Made by a program: the position numbers and the translations under genes. Shown here in pieces: positions 11,958-24,000 of a DNA stretch of 64,000 bases. The first letter of the stretch is position 1. The number at the start of each line of letters is the position of its first letter. This DNA comes from Adineta ricciae (Eukaryota > Rotifera > Eurotatoria > Adinetida > Adinetidae), in NCBI GenBank assembly GCA_905250025.1, contig CAJNOJ010000138.1, forward strand, positions 1 to 64,000. Reading direction: 5' to 3'. Under the pieces are notes generated by a model. It saw only the letters and a program-made list of their open reading frames with translations, was not told the origin of the DNA and did no database searches.

Positions 11958-12190
11958 GCTAATAAGAAAAATAATTGGAAAGAAAAAAAAACAATCTGAA
12001 CACGAGAGAAAAAGATGTTGTTGAATATCTACACAGTTTCATCTAATTATATATAGTGCGCCGGCATTGACAGTAACGCAGACTAGATTAATCGGATTGG
12101 CTTAGAGGCATTCAGCAAATCAGAATCAGCTGAATTGAATCATTACATCTTTTTCTTGTTGTTTTTCGATTGATATTTTTCTAACTAGTT
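11958..12190. promoter_or_regulatory. Shared upstream region of IMPDH and CUL5
   Basis: Only 233 bp separate the two divergent start codons, so both promoters and 5' UTRs must lie here or overlap the genes. A TATA-like run, TTATATATAG, sits at about 12047-12056. Bidirectional use is inferred from geometry, not from a recognised motif pair. Confidence 0.5.
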
Positions 12191-15100
12191 ATGGTAAGTC
12201 GAAATATTGAAAGATTCGTAAATCTAATTGAACTTTTCTTTTCAAATACGCCAGACTCATCCTACAACATTTCAAGACCGATGGCCTCAAATGAAACGTG
12301 TTGTTCTGAAGATTCTCCGACAAGAGCCAACTTCACAAGTGGAATGGCAGAATCTATTCACGTACAGATATTCCGAAGTTCAAACAAACAGGTTTTCATT
12401 TGTCGAGATTCTTTTAGTGACGTGTACAGTGTTTCAACTTGGTATCCAACTAGTATACCGGAAATATTCGCAGAATTAACAAATGAAATCACACGACATA
12501 TCAAACAAGCGCAAGAAGTAAGGAACCTTACATTTCGAGATCATTATTCAAATTTGTGAATATGTTTTAGCGTGTTCTAAGACACGACGAAGATTCAGCG
12601 TACGTAGAGTTTTTCCTATGAGAATCTCCATGACTCATGGCTTTGTCTTTAGACTGCTCAAAGCATATATTCAAGAATGGTCAAAGTTCTACGAACAATG
12701 CGAATATCTACCAAAACCCTTCGTTCGAATTGAAACGAATTCCACTTCAAGCTCAGAGAAAGCAACACGAAGCACCGATCAAGTTCGACAATTGATGCTC
12801 GAGTCATGGAATAACAATATATTTAAAGATATCAAACATCGTCTACAAGTAATGCTGAACCACGGAGAAATATTTCATGTTAATTTATTAAATTTCAGAA
12901 TAGTGCCATGAAATTAGTTCAAGCAGAACGAAATGGCGAATCGTTTGATTCCCAATTAGTTATTGGCGTTCGAGATTCTTATGGTAAAGAATTTTTGTCA
13001 TTCTTTCTTTGCTTTTCCATCTGAAACCTGATCCAGCTAAGTTGCACAGTTTGACATCTTGTTTATTTTTAGTTAGTCTAAAGACTGATGAGAAAGACAA
13101 ATACAAAGTTTATATCGAAAATTTTGAACGTGCGTACCTGAATGAAACAACTCGATTTTACAAGCAAAAGACTGGTCAATACCTTGGCGAACATGGAATA
13201 CTCGCGTATCTCCATTACGCTGACCAAAAATTGAAGGTAGTTGATTGTTAAACAAGAAACAAACAAGAAGCTCTCTTTTGTCTTTAGGAGGAAGAAAAAC
13301 GTGCTAGACGATATTTGGAATCCGTACCGGAATGCAATAGTGTACCATTATTAATCGGCCGCTGTGTTGATGTATTTGTGACAGAATTTCGCGAGCAAAT
13401 CACCAATGAATGTCCGAATTTGATTGAAAATAATGATATTGAACGTAAGAGAGTCAAACAAGCTGAATTCTACATGTTCATCTTTTTTCCCTTAAGGTTT
13501 ACGTCTTGTATTCACTCTACTGGATCATACGGGCGATATTACCTCATTAACTCAAGCTCTCGAAACATTCATTGTTAAGCAAGGTTTAGACAATATGTTA
13601 AAAAACAGAGATACAATTAGACAGGTCTATTGAATTGATGTGTATTCGAAGTCAAAACGCTTTCTGTTCAAACTAGGATCCGGAAAGTTACGTTCAACAA
13701 CTACTAGATCTCTATCGACAATTTTCAAATTTAGTTCACGATGCTTTCTCGAATGATCCCAGATTTCTCACATCGAGAGACAAAGGTAGATGGGGATATA
13801 CTCTGCTTCTTCTGCTGATGAAAATGTTTTTCGTTTGAATAGCATTTCAGAAAATTATTAATGATACTTCAGTCTTTCAACTTGATATGCCAGCGCGTGC
13901 TACTCGAGGGTAAAATTAAGTTTCGGAAGTATGTTTGGTGAGTATCGATGACGTTTTCTTTTTAAGAACGACGCGAACAACTCTCGCAGAATCACGTTGT
14001 CCAGAATTGTTAGCACAATATTGTGATATACTACTGCGCAAAGGTACATCTACGCATAAGAAGTATTCCTCAGAAGAAATCGAATCTAAAATCAAAGATG
14101 TGGTGAGTAAACGAAACGATCTAATCATTCATCGAAGTTTCACTGCGATGTTTTAGCTACTGTTATTGAAATATGTACAGAATAAAGACGTGTTCATGCG
14201 ATTCTATAAAGGATCGCTGACACGTCGTCTCATTTTGGATACATCGATCGATAATGAACTAGAAGAAAGCATTGTCATTCAATTGAGGGTATGTATACGA
14301 GATTTTCCATAAGATATCCATGCATTCATTGTACTCTTGTTCAGGATGTGGGAATGCCAGCGGAATTTATTCTTAAACTACAACAGATGTTCAAAGATCT
14401 AAAACTAAATCGTGATATGAACGAAGAATTTCGAAGTGTGTGTCCATCATCGCGGAATAATAATACGATGATGGGTACGTTGAAGAATGATATTGATAGA
14501 GCAACATTTCTTATCTTCTGTTTTGCGGTTTAGATTCCTTCTCATTTAAAATTCTCAGTGCTGCAGCATGGCCACATCCCGGCGATAAAATCGACGTGTC
14601 GCTACCAGCACAGATCGAAGATGTCCTACCAGAAATTGAAGAATTCTATAAGAAAAAACATTCCGGAAGGAAACTAACTTGGTATCACACAGTATCAAAC
14701 GGTCAGGTAAACTTTACAATAGAAATCAGCTTCTCCTTTCGTTAAATCGCTAATTCTTCTCTCTTCAGTTAACGTTCGCATCGAAAACTGGAAAATACGA
14801 TTTGGATGTGTCAACCTTGCAAGCATCTGTGCTATTCGCGTGGAACCACCGGCCAACTAATAAATTAACATTTAGCGAACTGAAATTAGCGACAAACATT
14901 CCTGAAACTGAACTGAAGAAAACTCTCTGGTCATTGGTGTCATTTGCTAAACTAAAGCAGCAATTGATATGCTACGAGCCACATGGGCAATCTCATCAAG
15001 ATTTGGGTGAATCGAGTTTATTCTGGATCAACTACGACTTTACGATCATTCGTGCGGGTAAAGTACAGACACGCGGGCATATCAATATGATTCAACGGCT

Positions 15101-15368
15101 ACAATTAAATACGGAAAAAGGACGCGAAGAAGAAAATGAAGAAATTATGTTTTTACGTGGTGAGCGAACGAAAGAAGCAATTGTACAAATAATGAAAACT
15201 CGTCAACGTATGAACAATGCTCAGTTACAAACGGAGTTAATCGAAATATTGAAAAATATGTTCGTACCATCAAAGAAATTAATCAAAGAAATGATCGAAT
15301 GGTTAATTGATCATCGATATATGGCGAGATCGGAGACAAATATATCAGAATATGTTTATGTGGCTTAA
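12191..15368 (+). CDS. CUL5: Cullin-5, scaffold of a SOCS-box E3 ubiquitin ligase
   Basis: Scaffold that binds elongin B/C-SOCS receptors at its N-terminus and the RING protein RBX2 at its C-terminus. The start is an ATG at 12191 followed at once by the donor GTAAGT, so the first coding exon contributes only Met. Exon 2 (12255-12361) gives THPTTFQDRWPQMKR, and a 56-nt intron leads to exon 3 (12418), DVYSVSTWYP. Later exons give KAYIQEWSKFYEQC, QLVIGVRDS, the cullin-homology segment FMRFYKGSLTRRLIL, and SGRKLTWYHTVSNGQLTF. The C-terminal winged helix has the neddylation neighbourhood VQIMKTRQRMNNAQLQTELI with its Lys conserved. It ends SEYVYVA, close to human CUL5 FIYMA. Similarity is clearly to CUL5 rather than CUL1-4. 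Convergent with AGTPBP1. Confidence 0.96.
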
Positions 15369-15631
15369 AAAAATATTGTACAGTGTAATTTCTCGTGAAT
15401 AATATTCCTTCTTAGGCAAATACGTTTTCTCTCTTTCTCTCTTCTTAATGTTAACTGTGATAATTTGACTGCTTTTCTTTTCTTGGAAAGAGAATCCTTC
15501 TCTCTTTTTCTGTCTCATCCGGTTCGGAAGTGTTTGTCTGTATGTTTGCGTGTATATGTAATCAGTACTAAGAATGATCATCATCTTCTCTCATACACGT
15601 TTCTCCTTTTATGTAATTTAACAATGATCAC

Positions 15632-15637
15632 AATAAA
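15632..15637 (+). terminator. Polyadenylation signal, probably of CUL5
   Basis: AATAAA on the plus strand, 264 nt after the CUL5 stop. It is the first exact hexamer I see downstream. Confidence 0.5.
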
Positions 15638-15655
15638 ACAGCATCAATGTACTAC

Positions 15656-15661
15656 TTTATT
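15656..15661 (-). terminator. Polyadenylation signal, probably of AGTPBP1
   Basis: TTTATT on the plus strand reads AATAAA on the minus strand, about 160 nt after the AGTPBP1 stop. It faces the CUL5 signal with 18 nt between them, so the two 3' UTRs should overlap. Confidence 0.5.
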
Positions 15662-15821
15662 TCCAGAGTGTCAAATACTTGCCAAACGAATCCTCTCTAA
15701 AGGATTTTATTGTTTTCTTTTGTACATGCAAATGAAATGGAAAAGCAAGCATGAATGACTGAACAGTTTTGAGCGAGAGAACAAAAAACTCGAGTTGTTG
15801 TACGCTAGGCACTTCGTTTTC

Positions 15822-18800
15822 TTATTGAAGGTCACCGTCTGTCGATGACAACGAACTACTGGATGACGATGAGGAAGAAGAGGATGCCGAGGAACTACGA
15901 CGTTTCTCATCATTGTTAGTTGTCCTAAAAATAGCAGTGCATAATCTATATCACAGGTATATCATGAAATTTCATACCGTTTCTCTTGTGGATATTCATC
16001 ATTGCCAATAAACAGCTCTTCAAATGGAGCAATAACTTCAGCTGTCTTGAACTCTTGATCAACTAGTTTCAACAAAACTTGACAAAAATCATGTCCGATT
16101 GATTGTAACGATGATATTTGGATTTGTAGACCCTACAATGACACTATTGATTGAAATCATGAATTCCACATAAGAAAACGAACCTTGTAAATTCCAGTAT
16201 CAAAACCACAATATGTTGCTTCCATTGTATAAGCTAAATCGATTTTAAATTCATCCCAAACCACAATACGCGCACAACCTTCTTTCTGTTTTCGCATGGT
16301 GAATAAACAATTTTGTAATGCGAAACCAGGCACACCAGTGAATAGTTTTGGAAATAGCTTTGTTACTGCTGAACGACCGACAGCAGGACCAAGATAATGA
16401 AGACGAGGATCGTTGCCATAGAAAAAGAAATTCTTCTGCCGAGAATGTCCATGAAAGTCACAAAATAACTAAACGAAAAGTTCGGTAAAACAAATAGTCA
16501 ATTGTTTGATAACTCACTGTAACTGGCCGTGAAGAACACGTTGATAGATATGCTATTAAACCTTTCGTATGGTATATCGTTGGAAATAATGTTGAGTTTG
16601 GCGACGACCATTGGCGATTGAGATCTTTCGTCGCTAATGAACAACGCGAACTAAGAAGAAAATCAATAGATATGCCAAATTGAAAAGTTAGATTTTGGTA
16701 TTTACCATCCATTGATAACACCGTCAGGATTCAGCATTGGAACTATCTAAAATCCGTTTGAATTGATAATGAGTATCGAAATCAAATGAAATATACCTTA
16801 AACACATATCGATCTCGTAGAATTCGTGCTGCTGGCTCATCACTGAGTAGGTAATCAATAATGCCTTTCATAATCCACGATGCGTTCGATTCACCCGGAT
16901 GAACACGTGCTGATAAGACAATATACGATCGTTCTTCTGCAAGTGACATATGAACACATTGCTGTTTTTTTTTGCTTGAAGATTACTTACGGATTGGAAT
17001 GGTTTGTTTTTCATCTTGATACATGTCATCTTCATTATATAGACTCGTTATTGTCAACAGAGGACAATCGTTACCAGATAATGTTTTACAAAGTACCTGC
17101 TGGCGGAAATAAATATTCGACCGATCATACGTATTCGACCAATTTGTTATATCCGTCTAAACATAGTATGTAGAAACATTACACTATGAATTCACCTTAT
17201 TTTTACCAATAGTTTTGTATACGTATATGGATAGTGATAAGCAATATAACAGATATCATTGTCGTGTGGAAATCTTATGTTAAATGTTAATGTGTAATAG
17301 ATTTTCTTTTTTCTTCCGTAGATATTTTTATAGTAGGAAACTTTTTCACCGATTCGACGCCAATATGGTTTACCATTTCGGGCATTGTGTACACTGAATA
17401 TCACTGGTTGCATTCCGGCATTGAATTGGCTATTGATTTTTTCAAAATTAATGATATTGAAACGATATGTCATGTTGTTTCGCATGTTAGACACTTCGAA
17501 ATAAAACCATTGATGATGACGAGATGTATTGACATCTGGACGGAGTATCAAATCATACTCTTCTTCTGTGATCTATGAACATAGGATAAGTATACGAACG
17601 ATGCGGTTTTGGACTTTACTTGAATGGCTTTTCGTAAATTGCCACTTTCAAATTGAGAATCGAACAGAAGATGATCAACGGTTGATCGCATTTGACATCT
17701 TATGACGAGCAAAATGCAAATTTCATGGCATAGAGAGCTTTTCAGTTGCCTTACTTTTGTTCATCATCGTTGCTCAAAGCTGTTACTGACGACCGGTTAA
17801 CAACTGCATCAAAATCATACACAGTTCGATAGAAAATCGATGGCGGAGAAAGAATTCGATGAATATCGCCAAGTAATATCGAGCTACAAACATACAAAAA
17901 GAGAAATGATGTAATCTCTGTGTAAAGCATCATCATTAACCTCACCGAATACTTCGTTCATCTGATTTTTGCATGGGTTCACATCTTGGATAGGATAATC
18001 CATTAAGAGCGTCTGGATATGCAAGTTTTGTAAATCTTTTAAACAAAAGAAAAATTCATCATCTGTGGATATAGTTATATGTTTGTACCGATAGGCACTT
18101 TTTGTAGACGTCGCATGAATTGCATAAGCTTGAAAATGTAAATCCGAAGGCATACGCCAATAACAGAAGCTAGATCGATCTGAGATGCGCATTAATGTTG
18201 ATGGTAGTGTATTGCTAAATAATCGTGTCAATAAACTCCCCGTCCGTGAATCCACGATAGTCTGTGTCATTTTCAAACGTAGCTGTTAGAAATCAAATCA
18301 ATAATATGTTATTCAAAATGTCATATTCTATGCATACCACATGAATCGGATCGACTGTTTCATCAAAAAACTGATCATAAGATGCAGCTAGTTCCATTGG
18401 ATCACGCTAAAAGGATAGGTCGGACTGTCAGTATGTAAATGGCGGGTAAAGTCCTTACCGCGACTGGTTCACCGTTCGGTAATGGTACAGAAGAGTTAGT
18501 AAAGTTTTCTCGATTGGATGGATCATCTTCTTCATCATCTTCTTCATCTTCCTCTTCTTCATCGGACTTGCCACTATCTAACAGATGAAATATTATTTGG
18601 GTAGAGTAACAGAGTTCTTTTTAACAAGTCTTACCTTCATCATCGAGTTCTTCGTCTTCGACTAGAGAATTGCTTTCTTCGTCGGCCTCATCATCGATCG
18701 TTGACACTTGACGATCTTTAAGCCCATTTAAACTTGACTTCTTCTTTCGTAATGCTTGAGGTTCGTGTGATTTCTTTTCTGCTCGTGCCCCTTTCGTTGA

Positions 18801-20601
18801 CTTTGGTCGACATGCCGCAACTGCTGATGATTTCGATGCTGATGGTACTCGAGTAACTACATTAGAAGCTGTTGATGATTTCGGTCGAACACGTTGTTCA
18901 CTTGTTGGAAGAACTGATTTACTTTGTTCAGGCGTCTCATTCGTATCCTTATACATATTAGGGTCGGAATCTGATCATTCGAAAAAAAAGGAAGATATAT
19001 AACGCGAATGACAAAGCTTTCTTCATACCAGCCATGAACAATTCGTTGGAAACAATGTAATCGTAACCTTGCGGTAAAACATATCGCACTGGACTGAAAA
19101 CATTTTCCAGTGGTAACTGTTGTTTAGGACAGCAATGTAACATAATATGACAGGAAAGATCAAGAAAAGTAGTAAAACTATCATTTTGTAGAACGTTCAT
19201 CGCTGATTCATGCAAAAGATAAAAACCATTGGCTTCCAAAAATTGAAGACGGCCAGCCTCTGTATAGACGTAAGTGAATGAGAAAATACAAATCAGTGCA
19301 AAATTGTTTGTATCTACTTGATTTAACTAGATTTAAGAGCACTTTAAGGAGATTTTCTTTGATTTTAATTGAACGCCCACGGCTCGGTCCTTGGGATTTA
19401 TCCATTAGAAAAACGATAGCTAGTATATCACGAACAATAGTTGTAGTCGCTGCTCGAGCAGCTAATTTTTCTAAAAAAAAGTCCAAGCAAGTTGACTCTT
19501 CGATTTTCTAATCTTTTCCTACTCGTTTGTGTAAGATATCGAACTACAGTGATAGCGGCTTTTTGTAGTTTAGCATGGCGTCGGTCGAGTGTCAGTGCTA
19601 GACGCAGTAATGGTTGTAAACCTTGAGCTCGACATATCGCTGACGCAGTTATTGCTAGAAAACGAATCCTTGTCCAAAAAATTTGATTTCTTTGAAACAA
19701 TTAGTATTTTACCGTTCTTAGCATAGATTTTCAACAGAGTCAGAATCACTGGACCAATCTTGGCATTATAACTATATATCCGTAACAAGCCAATCGTACA
19801 TCCTAAGGTTTTAAATAGGCGAGCTTTTAATGGAAGACGTTTATCTATGGAGAATAAAGTTGAATAGAGAAGGAACAATATGTAAATTGAACGTTAATCT
19901 ACCGTGATGACCAATAACTGCTAAGATCTGATGAATTTGAAGTGAAAGATCTTGTCCTAGACCACGATCATCAGCAACAGCACGAAGATGATGCAATAGA
20001 AAGCTGCATACATCGTTTTTTATCAGTGCTTTAACCAATGGCCGTCGCGTTTCTTCGAAAAAAAAGAGAATTCTCATTAAAACGAAGGCCATAAGAAAAC
20101 TTTCTAGCAACTGGTCCAACCCTCTCGAATTACTCCTGTTTTTTGTTTATCTACTCCTGATTAAATCAAGTATGCATGCTAGATTCTCGTTAGTTCTTCA
20201 CGAGCCACGGGTTGCTCATAGAATTAGTAATGTAATGATATCTTCAAGATCATTTATCTCTGTCAGAGTTGTTTCTTTCGTTCTTACTCTTGTCACAATC
20301 GAGTACGTCTCGTATAAGCACTAATATTTGACTTAATAATTCGAAATCATCTGAACAACGATGCGTGGAAAGTAAAAGTTCAACGATGAGATTTGCATGT
20401 TTGCTAATCGATTCATGATTTGGTTTTTCTAAAATTAGATTTCATTCAACTTTCTTCACCATCACCAAACGGTAAGACATACCCGCGCTGAAGTATTGAT
20501 TGATCTTTCGTACAGCATATCGAATATCTTCTTTACCATCAGCTGTCGGTATTCTGTCCCGTCCTAACGCTTGATTAATGCGTGCAAACCACGAATCAGT
20601 T
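15822..20601 (-). CDS. AGTPBP1: Cytosolic carboxypeptidase 1-like (tubulin deglutamylase, M14 family)
   Basis: Zinc peptidase that removes glutamates from tubulin tails. The N-terminal half is an all-helical armadillo-like region (KANLIVELLLSTHRCSDDF, SLQIHQILAVIGHHG, RLFKTLGCTIGLLRIYS, LLHESAMNVLQNDSF). A Ser/Lys and acidic linker lies near 18500-18950. The CCP-specific beta-domain reads HHQWFYFEVSNMRNNMTYRF and ICYIAYHYPYTY. The M14 site is intact: zinc ligands in ARVHPGESNASW (about 16895) and in the DFHGHSR loop (about 16455), substrate region DLNRQWSSPN, and catalytic Glu in AYTMEATYCG. It ends in a poly-Ser tail and DGDLQ (stop at 15822). The most upstream recognisable exon begins after an AG at 20602 (TDSWFARINQALG). 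No ATG precedes it in frame, so the true first exon lies further upstream and is unresolved. Confidence 0.93.
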
Positions 20602-20665
20602 CTAAATAGAAGTAGGCGCTTAGTTTCACTTTTCTGTTTTTTTTTCCTTGATAAATTATTCAATC

Positions 20666-20929
20666 ATGCGATTATTTATCTATATCATTGTTCTCGCTCT
20701 TGTTTTAATCAATATTCTAGAGACAACATATGCCCTTGATTTACTCAAGATGTTCCGTCGCGCAGTTGGCATAACTAATCAAAAAAACAAATCTTCACGC
20801 AAGTATCAACCGCCTTCGAGATCAATGGCGAACACTAATCAAATGAAATCGATCTTCTCTCGACGAAACCATTATGACGAAGCGTGTGAACAACAGATCG
20901 GCTCACTGGCGTGTCCCTGTTGTTCATGA
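20666..20929 (+). CDS. Small secreted peptide precursor with C-terminal Cys cluster (87 aa)
   Basis: Single-exon ORF. The ATG at 20666 opens a strong signal peptide (MRLFIYIIVLALVLIN, cleavage likely after TTYA near residue 23); an upstream in-frame ATG at 20648 would add six residues. A basic pro-region with no Cys follows, then a dibasic site (SRR, 65-67). The last 20 residues contain four Cys (74, 83, 85, 86; C-x8-C-x-CC) and end CCS. The plan matches the 4068-4361 precursor, but the sequences are unrelated. It lies antisense at the 5' end of AGTPBP1, possibly within that gene's first intron. No family recognised. Secretion is well supported; the activity is unknown. Confidence 0.6.
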   Translation: MRLFIYIIVLALVLINILETTYALDLLKMFRRAVGITNQKNKSSRKYQPPSRSMANTNQMKSIFSRRNHYDEACEQQIGSLACPCCS

Positions 20930-22043
20930 CCAAACTTCAGACAACTGAAAAGAGACATCTTTTATAATCAAACATACGCTTGAAGTACTATAACTTAGCT
21001 AAAAATAACAAGAAAAGAAAAACAACGGGTATAACATACTTGTTGAGAGGCATCAATGCTCGTTTGGAAATGATAACAGTGAATACTTGACGAGAGTACT
21101 ATCGAGATTCATAAACAGGCACAGATGGGAGAAGTACAAGTTGGGAACAACCGAAAGATCAAAGCAATAATCATAATAAACTACATAAAATATCTAGAAA
21201 GAGAGATAGGCAATGGGTTAGATTACTTTTATAACAACAAAACTTGTATCGGACAAAAAATGACGTCAGTTCTGCAGACGTATAGAACGGCACATTTTTC
21301 TGCTCGACGTCATCCATGTTCGGAGAAAAATCTCTGCGTGGTAAAAATAACGCTCTAAGTATTTGTCTTTTTTTCCTAGATATGTATGTATCCATTAATA
21401 AATTACCAGAATTTCCAGCGTGTAGATATACATATATGCTTCTTTTATTTAGTTTTTTTAAATGTCAACTATAGTCGTTGGAAAGCGTCTAATGGAAACA
21501 AACTTTCGGCAAATTCTTGACATTACTGATGGAAAACATCTTTTGTTTGTTCGGTCGCTTTTTTACGATTGAAACATTGCAAATAGTGATAACTAATGTA
21601 TATATGATCTGTTAATTCATCGTATATCTACAAGAATAACTGTTGAAAACAAAAGCATACCAACAAAATGAATCAACATGAAAAATGTGTATCAGATATC
21701 CAGTTAACTGAATTTGAGCTCATATGAATTCAATTGTAATTCAATCTGCAAAACGTCTCTTCATGTAAGAAAATAGTTCGAGTTTGAATTAAAAATCTAT
21801 TTTTATTGTCGTCAAGTATGCCTTGTTGTTGTCTAGCACATCGAACTCTATCCTCAATTGATCAAAATTTTTGATTGGCTTTCTTCTCGTACCAATGCAT
21901 ATAACTAACTCAGCTGAGCACACACAAGTTCTATTCTCTTCTTTTGTTATTTACTCTTCTTCTGCTGACACAATCGGCAATTCTATTTTGGATTATCACT
22001 GGAACATATTAACAGTTGATCGAGTTCCTTGTTGTCAAGAGCA
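20930..22043. other. Intergenic; may hide the AGTPBP1 first exon
   Basis: No domain-bearing ORF. A minus-strand ATG at 21317 opens a short frame (MDDVEQKNVPFYTSAEL) with a GTAATC site about 90 nt on, which could be a first exon of AGTPBP1, but similarity to that protein's N-terminus is not visible. The rest is AT-rich and probably carries the adiponectin receptor 5' flank. Confidence 0.35.
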
Positions 22044-23788
22044 ATGCCGATGCTGAGTGAAAAAATCAAGGCAGCTGCCGATGAAATTGAACGAGAACGA
22101 AAAAAAAGCGACGACGATGATGATGAAGATGTTCACCATCATGGAACAGCAATGACACCACCCAATCAAGATTTCTCGTTCCTGAGAACACCTTCGTACG
22201 AAAAACGTTTTAATCACTATGACATTGAATCGACAGATCGGCCTGAACAACGACCGTTGCGAACTATTCCAGACAATGAAACTTCCGTTGACAATGTTCT
22301 CCGGCGGCGATATATCGCACATTGGGGCTTGCCAGGTTTGTATTTTAAACATGAGTTTTCGAGAGAGGTTATCCACGAATTGAAATAAGTCAGCAGAGAA
22401 AATCTTCGGGAAAGGTCATGATCTTTCTGTTATTTATTCGTTCTCAATTAGAAAAGTTTTTCCAGGTCAATTATCTGTTTACAAAATATAAACGAAATTT
22501 TCTTTCTTCTTATCTTTCATAGAATGGCTTGGGGATAATCATTTCCTACTACAAAAACATCGACCACCTGCAAATTCCGTTCGAGAATGTCTCATATCCA
22601 TCGCCTCAATACATAGCGAAACAGTGAATATCTGGACGCATTTGATTGGAGCGCTATGTGTCGCTGTTACTTTCGTTCTATTTCTCATTGATAATCATAG
22701 ACAGATGGATTTGAGTGATTACATATCGTTTAGTATTTTTTTCATATCTGCGATCTTATGTTTAACATTTTCAACATTATTACATGTATTTATCAATTAT
22801 TCTCCACGTGTTATGGTTATCGTTTCCAAACTTGATTACATGGGTAAGAAATCAACGAACTTTTTCTTTCTTAGCCTTCATTAACGACTCTCTACTGTTC
22901 AAAAGATCACATGTCTTCCAGTGACATTTCGTTATTTTATCGATATATCGAACGAGAAAAGACTTGCAGAACAGAAATGAGAAAATCTCTCGTTGTCAAT
23001 CTCGTTTATTGTCTGTATTAACTTATATATGCAGTCGAGCATACAAATGTTTTTCATTAACTTCGTTATCATTGAATCTTGTTCTGCGAGACTAAGAATT
23101 GCCATTCCTATCGACCTTGTCATACCCTTCTCACTAATGGATTGATTTATGTTTATATCCTATTCGATATGATTTCTTCTAGGCATTAATATTTTAATTT
23201 TTGGCTCAATGATTCCAGTTATTCATTATTTTTTTTATTGTTATTTTAAATTAAAAACACTCTATATTAGTATTCTACTTGTTTTATCACTGGCTTCCGT
23301 CATTGGCACGAGCAGTGCTACATGTTCACAACCACACTGCCGTCCATTCAAAGCTATTCTATTTATTGCGTTGGGTCTTTACGGTAGAAATCGAAAGTAA
23401 TTTTGAAAGTCTTCTCAATTGAACCTTTAGGTGTCGTACCGGCCGTTCATGCATGCATTCTTCACGGTTTTCCTCGTATGTTTCAAATGGGTTTTCTCTA
23501 TCTTTGTATCATGGCTGTGACATATATCGCTGGCGGTGTAACTTATGCAGTCCGAGTGCCAGAACGATTCTTTCCTGGTAAATTTAGAAGAACACGAAGT
23601 TTCATGTTTTTCGTTCGAATTTTAAAGGTCGTTTTGATATCGTTGGACAAAGTCATCATATCTTGCATGTTGCAGTAATAGTTGCCGTTTACTTGCACTT
23701 TTATGGCATCTGTGTGTTATTTCACAATGTTATTCAAACTGAACAATGCATCTTGCCGATAACCCTCAAGTTTGGAGTGGCCGATTGA
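22044..23788 (+). CDS. ADIPOR: Adiponectin receptor (PAQR family, seven-helix membrane hydrolase-type receptor)
   Basis: Plasma-membrane PAQR protein. In animals these act in lipid and ceramide metabolism and have the N-terminus in the cytosol. Five exons: 22044-22335, 22523-22843, 23183-23383, 23431-23577 and 23628-23788, giving 373 aa (human 375). The N-terminal 100 residues are charged, with an Asp run, and divergent. Then come EWLGDNHFLLQKHRPP and SIHSETVNIWTHLIG, the family signature. The helix-2 segment is LCLTFSTLLHVF (zinc-type His), followed by KLDYMGINILIFGSMIP. The second signature is GVVPAVHACILHGF, then RVPERFFPGRFDIVGQSHHI with the closing HxxxH zinc ligands (HHILH). All key histidines appear present. 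The first ATG in frame is 22044, with a second at 22050; the longer frame upstream lacks an ATG. Confidence 0.95.
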
Positions 23789-24000
23789 CCCGTTCTCTCT
23801 TCCAATGCTTCGATCAAATCTTAGAAATTGTACATAGGCAAATCAAACACACACTCGTGTCGAGTGATTTTTATTCTCATAATTACTAATTTTATTTTTT
23901 TTTGTGTCTTTCACACTGTTCTATATCGAATCTTTATACGTATAAAAACGTTTGAATGACTTTCTTGTTTTTGTTCTTCAAAGATGATTTACTACATGCA
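23789..24000. other. Convergent 3' flank
   Basis: 212 bp between the adiponectin receptor stop and the YciI-like stop. A minus-strand AATAAA (plus-strand 23891-23896) suits the YciI-like gene. The nearest plus-strand AATAAA (24026-24031) already lies in the opposing coding sequence, so transcripts may overlap. Confidence 0.4.

Larger units (their letters stand above)
15369..15821. other. Shared 3' region of CUL5 and AGTPBP1
   Basis: 453 bp between two convergent stop codons. It contains facing polyadenylation signals, annotated separately. No extra gene seen. Confidence 0.6.
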
